From: Caulobacter endophyticus
Lineage (GTDB): Bacteria; Pseudomonadota; Alphaproteobacteria; Caulobacterales; Caulobacteraceae
Assembly (NCBI RefSeq): GCF_029543245.1
Contig: NZ_JARQWV010000008.1
Coordinates: 62,001-126,000 of the forward strand
DNA: 64,000 bases
Reading direction: 5' to 3'
Position 1 is the first letter of the stretch, and every line of letters starts with the position of its first letter. This document shows positions 58,145 to 64,000 of this stretch, one piece after another. The notes under the pieces were generated by a model, which made no database searches, was not told the DNA's origin, and saw only the letters and a list, made by a program, of their open reading frames with translations. Both the position numbers and the translations under genes were made by a program.

Positions 58145-60121
58145 ATGATCCTCACACGACGCCTTCTGCTCCTGGCTGCCTCCGCGACCGTGCTCGGCGG
58201 CGGCGTCCACGCCGCGCCCAAGCAGCCCGAGCTGGGCGTGCGCGACGGCAAGACGATCACTGTCGACGGGCTGAAGTTCCGCGACCTCGATCGCGACGGA
58301 AAGCTGTCGCCCTACGAGGATTGGCGCCTGTCGGCCGAGGTCCGCGCCGCCGACCTGACCGGTCGGATGACGCTGGACGAGAAGGCCGGCCAGATGATGC
58401 ACGGCACCCTGCCGGCGACCGGCCCAATGGGCGTGGCCGGCATCGGCTCGGGCTACGACATGGCCAAGGCCACGCCCCTGGTCGTGGGCCGCCACGTCAC
58501 CACCTTCATCACCCGCCTAGCCGGCGCGCCCAGTTTCCTGGCCCAGCAGAACAACGCCATCCAGGCGATCGCCGAGAAGGGCCGCCTGGGCGTGCCGGCG
58601 ACGATCAGCACCGATCCGCGCCACCATTTCCAGTTCACGGCCGGCGCCAGCGTCGCGCCGGGCGGCTTCTCGCAATGGCCGGAGGCCCCGGGTCTGGCCG
58701 CCATCGGCGATACGGCGCTGGTGAAGCGCTTTGGCGACATCGCCCGCCAGGAGTACCGCGCCGTCGGCATCCACCAGGCGCTGTCGCCGATGGCCGACCT
58801 GTCGACCGAGCCACGCTGGTCGCGCACCAACGGGACCTTCGGCGAGGACGTCGATCTCGTCGGCAAGATGACCAAGGCCTATGTCCAGGGTTTCCAGGGC
58901 GGCGACACGGGCCTTGCGACCGGGGGCGTCTCGGCCGTAGTCAAGCACTGGGTCGGCTATGGCGCCTCGGCCAAGGGCTTCGACGGCCACAACAGCTACG
59001 GCCGCTATGCCGTTTTCCCCAAAGGACAATTCGACCTGCACGTGAAGCCGTTCGACGAGGCCTTTGCGGCTGGCGTCGTGGGCGTGATGCCGACCTACGC
59101 CATCCTCCAGGACGTGGCTCTGGACGGAAAGCCGCTGGAGCCCGTGGCCGCCGGCTTCTCCAAGCAGTTGCTGACCGACCTTCTGCGGAACAAGCACGGT
59201 TTCAAGGGCATCGTGCTGTCGGACTGGGCCATCACCAACGACTGCGGCGAGACCTGCCGCAACGGTTTCCCGGCCGGCGTGACGCCCAGCTTCGAGGGCT
59301 TCTCCACCGCCTGGGGCGTCGAGGACATCGCCAAGGTCGACCGCTACGCCAAGGGCGTGAACGCGGGGCTCGATCAGTTCGGCGGCGTCGAGGACACGGC
59401 TGAGCTCGTGCAGGCCGTCAAGGCGGGCAAGATCACGGAGGCCCGCATCGACGAGTCGGTGAAGCGCATTCTGCTGGTGAAGTTCGAGCAGGGTCTGTTC
59501 GAGAACCCCTATGTCGACCCCAAGGCCGCCGACGCCATCGCCGGCGCCAAGGCCTTCGTCGCCGAGGGCAGGGCGGCCCAGAGCGCGGCCCTGACGCTGC
59601 TGGAGAACAAGAACGGCCTGCTGCCGCTGAAGGCCGCCGGCCGCAAGGTCTGGCTCAAGGGCGTTTCGCCCGATGTCGCCAAGGCCTACGGCCTGACGCC
59701 GGTGACGGATCTGGCCCAGGCGGACCTTGCAATCATCCGCGTCGAGACCCCGTTCGAGACCCTGCATCCGAACTACACCTTCGGGGTGCGCCAGCACGAG
59801 GGCGACCTGTCGTTCAAGGACGGCGCGGCCGACTACGAGGCCATCAAGGCCGCCTCGGCCAAGGTCCCGACCATCGTCAGCGTCTATCTCGACCGGCCGG
59901 CGATCCTGACCAATGTCCGCGACAAGGCCGCCGCCCTGGTAGGCGACTTCGGCTCCAGCGACGAAGCCTTGCTTGATGCGTTGACCGGAAAGGCCAAGGC
60001 GCGGGGCAAGCTGCCGTTCGAGCTGCCCTCGTCGATGGCCGCGGTCGAAGCCCAGGCCGAAGACGCCCCGCACGACAGCGAAAAGCCGCTCTACCCGATC
60101 CACTACGGCCTGACCTACTAG
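58145..60121 (+). CDS. GH3-family glycosidase (beta-glucosidase/xylosidase-like), exported
   Basis: A 658-residue glycoside hydrolase of family 3. N-terminal signal peptide (LLLLAASATVLGGGVHA), then an EF-hand-like Ca-binding loop (DLDRDGKLSPYEDW, D-x-D-x-D-G-x-L-x-x-x-E), GH3 N-domain blocks (TLDEKAGQMMHGTLP, VPATISTDPRHHF, SPMADLSTEPRWSRTNGTFGED, GVSAVVKHWVGYG) and nucleophile Asp360 in IVLSDWAITND. The C-domain follows (LTLLENKNGLLPLKAAG). Probably periplasmic. The ribosome-binding site before the ATG is weak. Confidence 0.92.
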   Translation: MILTRRLLLLAASATVLGGGVHAAPKQPELGVRDGKTITVDGLKFRDLDRDGKLSPYEDWRLSAEVRAADLTGRMTLDEKAGQMMHGTLPATGPMGVAGIGSGYDMAKATPLVVGRHVTTFITRLAGAPSFLAQQNNAIQAIAEKGRLGVPATISTDPRHHFQFTAGASVAPGGFSQWPEAPGLAAIGDTALVKRFGDIARQEYRAVGIHQALSPMADLSTEPRWSRTNGTFGEDVDLVGKMTKAYVQGFQGGDTGLATGGVSAVVKHWVGYGASAKGFDGHNSYGRYAVFPKGQFDLHVKPFDEAFAAGVVGVMPTYAILQDVALDGKPLEPVAAGFSKQLLTDLLRNKHGFKGIVLSDWAITNDCGETCRNGFPAGVTPSFEGFSTAWGVEDIAKVDRYAKGVNAGLDQFGGVEDTAELVQAVKAGKITEARIDESVKRILLVKFEQGLFENPYVDPKAADAIAGAKAFVAEGRAAQSAALTLLENKNGLLPLKAAGRKVWLKGVSPDVAKAYGLTPVTDLAQADLAIIRVETPFETLHPNYTFGVRQHEGDLSFKDGAADYEAIKAASAKVPTIVSVYLDRPAILTNVRDKAAALVGDFGSSDEALLDALTGKAKARGKLPFELPSSMAAVEAQAEDAPHDSEKPLYPIHYGLTY

Positions 60122-60134
60122 GGGGACCGCCACC

Positions 60135-62324
60135 ATGATCCGCATGACGACCGCCGCCAGCATTGCGGCCCTTTCCCTGGCCGCCGGCGCGGCTCACGCC
60201 CAGCAGCCGTGGATGAACACCAAGCTCTCGCCCGACGAGCGCGCGGCCCTGCTCGAGAAGGAGATGACCCTCGACGAGCGCATCGGCCTGGTCCACGGCC
60301 CGATGTCGATGCCGATCTTCGGCATCAAGAAGCCCGACGGCGCCATCGGTTCGGCCGGCTACATTCCCGGCATCCCGCGCCTGGGCGTGCCGGCCCTGGA
60401 AGAGAGCGACGCCAGCCTCGGCGTCACCAATCCGCTGGGCGTGCGGCCAGGTGACGGCGCCACGGCCCTGGCTTCGGGCCTGTCGCTGGCGGCGACCTTC
60501 AACACCAAGCTGGCCTATGAGGGCGGCGCGGTGGTCGGCCGCGAAGCCCGCGCCAAGGGCTTCAACGTCCAGCTGGCCGGCGGCGTGAACCTGGCCCGCG
60601 ACCCGCGCAACGGCCGCAACTTCGAATATCTGGGCGAAGACCCCTGGCTGGCCGGCAACCTGGTCGCCGCCCAGATCAACGGTATCCAGGCCCAGGGCAT
60701 CGTCTCGACGATCAAGCACTTCTCGCTGAACGGCCAGGAGACCAGCCGCCACTTCGCCAACTCGGTGATCGACGAGGCGGCTCATCGCGAAAGCGACCTG
60801 CTGGCCTTCCAGATCGCCATCGAGAAGAGCCAGCCGGGCTCGGTGATGTGCGCCTACAATCTCGTCAACGGCGACTACAGCTGCGGCAACCCGCACCTGC
60901 TGAACGACGTGCTGAAGGGCGACTGGGGCTATAAGGGCTGGGTGATGTCGGACTGGGGCGCGGTCCACGCCACCGACTACATCGTCAAGGGCCTGGACCA
61001 GCAGTCGGGCGAGCAACTGGACGCCAAGATCTGGTTCGGCGAGCCGCTGAAGGCCGCCGTCGAGAAGGGCGAGATCCCGGCAGCACGCCTGTCGGACGCC
61101 ACGCGCCGCATCCTGCGCTCGATGTTCGCCGCCGGCCTGTTCGACAAGCCGGTCACCCCGGGCGGCGCCATTGACTATGACGCCAACGCCGAGATCTCGC
61201 GCGCGGCGGCCTCGGAAGGCATCGTGCTGCTGAAGAACCACGAAGGCCTGCTGCCGCTGGCCAAGACCGCCAAGACTATCGCCGTGATCGGCGGTCACGC
61301 CGACGCCGGCGTGCTGTCGGGCGGCGGCTCCTCGCAGGTGGTGCCTCCTGGCGGCGCCAAGCGCGTCGTCCCGCTGGGCGGCGAGGGCATGATGGGCGCC
61401 TTCCGCAGCCAGTACTTCAACGGCTCCTCGCCGCTGGCCGCCATCCGCAAGGCCGCGCCGGACGCCAAGGTCACCTTCGACGACGGCCGCTACATCGCCT
61501 CGGCCGTCGCTGCGGCTAAAGCCGCCGACGTGGTGGTGGTGATGGGCAACCAGTGGATGGGCGAGGGTGAGGACGCCTTCGACCTCTCCCTGCCCAATGG
61601 CCAGGACGAACTGATCGCCGCCGTGGTCGCCGCCAACCCCAACGCCATCGTCGTGCTGCAAACCGGCGGCCCGGTCTCGATGCCCTGGCTGAACGAGGCC
61701 GGCGCGGTGGTCGAGGCCTGGTACGGCGGCGCCAAGGGTGGCGAGGCCATCGCCGACGTGCTGTTCGGCGCGGTCAACCCGTCGGGCCGCCTGCCGGTGA
61801 CCTTCCCGGCCTCGCTCAGCCAGTATCCGCGTGAGGCTCTGCCCGGTCGCGGCGTGCCGGAGAAGACCAAGTTCGACGTCAACTACACCGAGGGCGCCGA
61901 CGTCGGTTACCGCCGCTTCGCCGCCACAGGCGACAAGCCCCTGTTCCCGTTCGGCTACGGCCTGTCCTACACCTCGTTCGCCTATTCGAACCTGAAGGTC
62001 GAGGGCGGCCAGAGCGTCACGGTCAGCTTCGACGTCGCCAACACCGGCAAGGTCGAGGGCAAGGACGCCCCGCAGGTCTATCTGACCGGCGCGGCCGGCA
62101 AGCCGTTGCAGCGCCTGATCGGCTTCGACAAGGTGTCGCTGAAGCCGGGCGAGACCCGCCGCGTGACCCTGACCGCCGATCCGCGCCTCCTGGCCAGCTT
62201 CGACGCCAAGGGCCGTCGCTGGGTCGTCACGGGCGGCGACTATCAGGTGGCGGTCGGCGCCTCGGCTGCGGACCTGACCCTGAAGGGCGGGACCAAGGTC
62301 AAGGCCCGGACGCTGAAGCCGTAA
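60135..62324 (+). CDS. GH3-family beta-glucosidase-like enzyme, exported
   Basis: A 729-residue GH3 enzyme with a signal peptide (MTTAASIAALSLAAGAAHAQ). Blocks: MTLDERIGLVHG, IPGIPRLGVPALEESDASLGVTNP, GVNLARDPRNGRNFEYLGEDP, IKHFSLNGQE, nucleophile Asp273 in WVMSDWGAVHATD, and the second domain EGIVLLKNHEGLLPLAKT through VVMGNQWMGEGEDAFDLSLPNGQ. The C-terminal 120 residues form a fibronectin-III-like domain (TVSFDVANTGKVEGKDAPQVYL). GGGGGA precedes the ATG, 13 nt after the first GH3 gene, so both are co-transcribed. The two are not close paralogues. Confidence 0.93.
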   Translation: MIRMTTAASIAALSLAAGAAHAQQPWMNTKLSPDERAALLEKEMTLDERIGLVHGPMSMPIFGIKKPDGAIGSAGYIPGIPRLGVPALEESDASLGVTNPLGVRPGDGATALASGLSLAATFNTKLAYEGGAVVGREARAKGFNVQLAGGVNLARDPRNGRNFEYLGEDPWLAGNLVAAQINGIQAQGIVSTIKHFSLNGQETSRHFANSVIDEAAHRESDLLAFQIAIEKSQPGSVMCAYNLVNGDYSCGNPHLLNDVLKGDWGYKGWVMSDWGAVHATDYIVKGLDQQSGEQLDAKIWFGEPLKAAVEKGEIPAARLSDATRRILRSMFAAGLFDKPVTPGGAIDYDANAEISRAAASEGIVLLKNHEGLLPLAKTAKTIAVIGGHADAGVLSGGGSSQVVPPGGAKRVVPLGGEGMMGAFRSQYFNGSSPLAAIRKAAPDAKVTFDDGRYIASAVAAAKAADVVVVMGNQWMGEGEDAFDLSLPNGQDELIAAVVAANPNAIVVLQTGGPVSMPWLNEAGAVVEAWYGGAKGGEAIADVLFGAVNPSGRLPVTFPASLSQYPREALPGRGVPEKTKFDVNYTEGADVGYRRFAATGDKPLFPFGYGLSYTSFAYSNLKVEGGQSVTVSFDVANTGKVEGKDAPQVYLTGAAGKPLQRLIGFDKVSLKPGETRRVTLTADPRLLASFDAKGRRWVVTGGDYQVAVGASAADLTLKGGTKVKARTLKP

Positions 62325-62338
62325 GGAGGGGCGTGGCG

Positions 62339-63913
62339 ATGAGATCTCTGGTTTCGGGCCTCGCCCTCTCGCTGGCCATGGGCCTGCCGGCCCTGGCCGC
62401 CGGTCCGGTGGTCAAGACCACCGCCGGCCCGGTCGAGGGCGTCGAGAGCGGGACGGTGGCGGCGTTCAAGGGCGTGCCTTTCGCCGCTCCGCCCGTCGGC
62501 CCGCTGCGCTGGCGCGCGCCCCAGGCGCCCAAAGCCTGGACCGCCGTCCGCTCGGCCGCCGAATACGGTCCCGACTGCGCGCAGAACCCGTTCCCGGGCG
62601 ACGCCGCGCCGCTGGGCGTCAAGCCGGCCGAGGACTGCCTCTATGTGAACGTCTGGACGCCCAAGGACGCCATCAAGACCAAGGCCAGAAAGCCGGTCAT
62701 GGTCTGGATCTACGGCGGCGGTTTCGTCAACGGCGGCTCATCGCCCTCGGTCTATTCGGGCGACCGCTTCGCTCGCGACGGCGTCGTGCTGGTCAGCTTC
62801 AACTACCGGGTCGGACGCTTCGGCTTCTTCGCCCACCCGGCGCTGTCGGCCGAAAACGCCGATGGGGGCATGCTGGGCAACTACGCCTTCATGGACCAGA
62901 TCGCGGCCCTGGAATGGGTGCAGGCCAATATCGAGGCCTTCGGCGGCGACCCGGGCAACGTGACGATCTTTGGGGAGTCGGCCGGCGGCATGTCGGTCAA
63001 CGCCCTGCTGACCACGCCCCTGGCCAAGGGCCTGTTCCACAAGGCCATCATCCAGTCGGGCGGCGGCCGGCCGCGCCTTCTGCCGTCGCTGCCGATCAAG
63101 GCTGGCCCGGGCGAGCGCTCGGCCGAGAGCGTCGGCGTCGCCTTCGCCGCCAAGGCCGGCGTGACCGGGGAGGGTCCTGAGGCTCTGGCCGCCCTGCGCG
63201 CCCTGCCGGCCGAGGCGGTGGTCGACGGCCTGAACATGGCCACCTCCGGCGTTCCCACCTGGAACGGCGGGCCGATGTATGATGGCAAGATCGTCACCAA
63301 GCCGGTGCTCGACGCTTTCGCCGCCGGCGAGTGGACCAAGATGCCGGTGATGGTCGGGGCCACCGGCGCCGACGGCTTCTTCTTCGGCGGCACGCGCGAC
63401 CAGGTCTTCGCGCCGTTCGGCGAGCGGCGGGTCGAGGCTGAAAAGCTCTACGACCCGACCGGCGACGGCGACATCAAGGTCTATGGCTGGAAGGCCGCCG
63501 GCGACCGGATGTTCATCGAGCCGGCGCGGGAAGTCGCCCGCACCCTGTCGGCGCAGGACGCCCCGGTGTGGTCGTTCCGCTTCTCCTACGTGGCCGAAAG
63601 CCAGCGCAAGGAATGGTGGAGCGCCCCGCACGCCACCGAGATCCCGTTCGTGTTCGACACCGTCGACGCTCGCTACGGCGCGGCCCTGACCCCGGCCGAT
63701 GCGGCCGCCGCCAAGGCCGCCCACGCCTACTGGATCGCGTTTGCGACCAAGGGGGCGCCGGAACCGGCCGGCCTCCCGGCCTGGCCGAAGTACGACGCGG
63801 CCGGCGATGCGATCATCGACTTCACCAACGAAGGGGTGAAGGCGGGGCCTGATCCGCTGAAGGCGCGGTTGGATCTGGTGAAGGCCACCACCCCCAAGCC
63901 GGCGGGCCAGTGA
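62339..63913 (+). CDS. Exported type-B carboxylesterase
   Basis: A 524-residue esterase with a signal peptide (LVSGLALSLAMGLPALAAG). Motifs: FKGVPFAAPPVGPLRWRAP, AEDCLYVNVWTP, VMVWIYGGGFVNGGSS (oxyanion hole), nucleophile Ser214 in FGESAGGMSVNALL, and the acidic/His part in the C-terminal half (ATEIPFVFDTVD, AHAYWIAFATKG). Such enzymes may remove acetyl or feruloyl groups from plant glycans; the substrate is inferred from context. ATG at 62339 lies 9 nt from AGGAGG; GTG at 62333 is the alternative. It follows GH3 number two by 14 nt. Confidence 0.92.
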   Translation: MRSLVSGLALSLAMGLPALAAGPVVKTTAGPVEGVESGTVAAFKGVPFAAPPVGPLRWRAPQAPKAWTAVRSAAEYGPDCAQNPFPGDAAPLGVKPAEDCLYVNVWTPKDAIKTKARKPVMVWIYGGGFVNGGSSPSVYSGDRFARDGVVLVSFNYRVGRFGFFAHPALSAENADGGMLGNYAFMDQIAALEWVQANIEAFGGDPGNVTIFGESAGGMSVNALLTTPLAKGLFHKAIIQSGGGRPRLLPSLPIKAGPGERSAESVGVAFAAKAGVTGEGPEALAALRALPAEAVVDGLNMATSGVPTWNGGPMYDGKIVTKPVLDAFAAGEWTKMPVMVGATGADGFFFGGTRDQVFAPFGERRVEAEKLYDPTGDGDIKVYGWKAAGDRMFIEPAREVARTLSAQDAPVWSFRFSYVAESQRKEWWSAPHATEIPFVFDTVDARYGAALTPADAAAAKAAHAYWIAFATKGAPEPAGLPAWPKYDAAGDAIIDFTNEGVKAGPDPLKARLDLVKATTPKPAGQ

Positions 63914-63914
63914 C

Positions 63915-64000
63915 ATGGCTGTCCGCCTCGCCGACGCGGTGATCGACCGCGACACCTTCCAGGCCCTGCGCAGGGCTCTGCCGGCGGCCACCAAGGCCTG
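63915..64000 (+). CDS. Start of an unidentified gene (cut by window edge)
   Basis: ATG at 63915, 2 nt past the esterase stop, opens a frame to the window edge: MAVRLADAVIDRDTFQALRR and 8 more residues. No ribosome-binding site stands out, but the tight coupling to the esterase gene suggests the same operon. The family cannot be told from 28 residues. Confidence 0.5.
   Translation, partial: MAVRLADAVIDRDTFQALRRALPAATKA

Noticed and set aside
1..64000. tRNA, rRNA, CRISPR, insertion sequence or prophage
   Set aside because: No T-arm-like GGTTCGAATC pattern with a matching cloverleaf, no regularly spaced identical repeats, and no transposase, integrase or phage gene were seen.

Overview
The window is GC-rich DNA (roughly two thirds G+C) with the style of an alphaproteobacterium of the Caulobacteraceae, most likely Caulobacter or a close relative. 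The grounds are the dense two-component and one-component regulation, a LacI / TonB-dependent receptor / glycosidase cluster, Tat and Sec exported hydrolases, palindromic intergenic repeats, and an EcfG (sigma-T) type stress promoter. No rRNA, tRNA, CRISPR array, transposase or phage gene was seen. The genus is an inference from gene content, not from a marker gene.

Region 1 (1-7892, all minus strand) is a type I secretion locus in two blocks. The upstream block encodes an ABC transporter whose nucleotide-binding domain has lost its catalytic motifs, an HlyD-type adaptor and a TolC-type outer membrane channel. After a 572-bp gap containing an AT-rich island comes a second block: another HlyD adaptor and a C39-peptidase ABC exporter cut by the left edge. 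No double-glycine precursor was found in the gap.

Region 2 (8120-17698) holds small stress or housekeeping genes: an FMN-binding split-barrel protein, an OsmC-type peroxiredoxin, a YghA-like dehydrogenase behind a GGAAC-N17-CGTT promoter, DUF3008, hemerythrin and Gln-rich proteins. A hybrid histidine kinase, a TMEM175-like channel, an SDR, a membrane protein and an AhpD/CMD-like protein follow.

Region 3 (18085-38668) starts with three paralogous NmrA-like NAD(P)-binding proteins around a Rieske-FAD reductase, then a GST. A long regulatory stretch follows: a single-domain response regulator, FixJ-like regulator, Rrf2 regulator, FixL-like kinase, two AraC regulators, LysR, and a propeller-type sensor kinase with its NarL-type partner. 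Two alpha/beta hydrolases, an SDR and an NTF2-like protein are interspersed.

Region 4 (38918-47331) carries a 1545-residue Gly-rich autotransporter, dusA, a small outer membrane barrel protein, a YbaK-type deacylase and a class I aminotransferase.

Region 5 (47446-64000) looks like a plant-polysaccharide utilisation area. It has a Tat-exported YetA/exo-rhamnogalacturonan-lyase-like protein, a 1.1-kb gene-free stretch full of nested palindromic repeats, an OmpR-type regulator with a kinase that has a very long Pro/Gly-rich sensor region, and then a LacI regulator, three operator-like palindromes, a TonB-dependent receptor, two GH3 glycosidases, a type-B carboxylesterase and the start of one more gene. 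The last group probably forms one regulon: the receptor imports an oligosaccharide, the exported glycosidases and esterase trim it, and the LacI protein senses the product.
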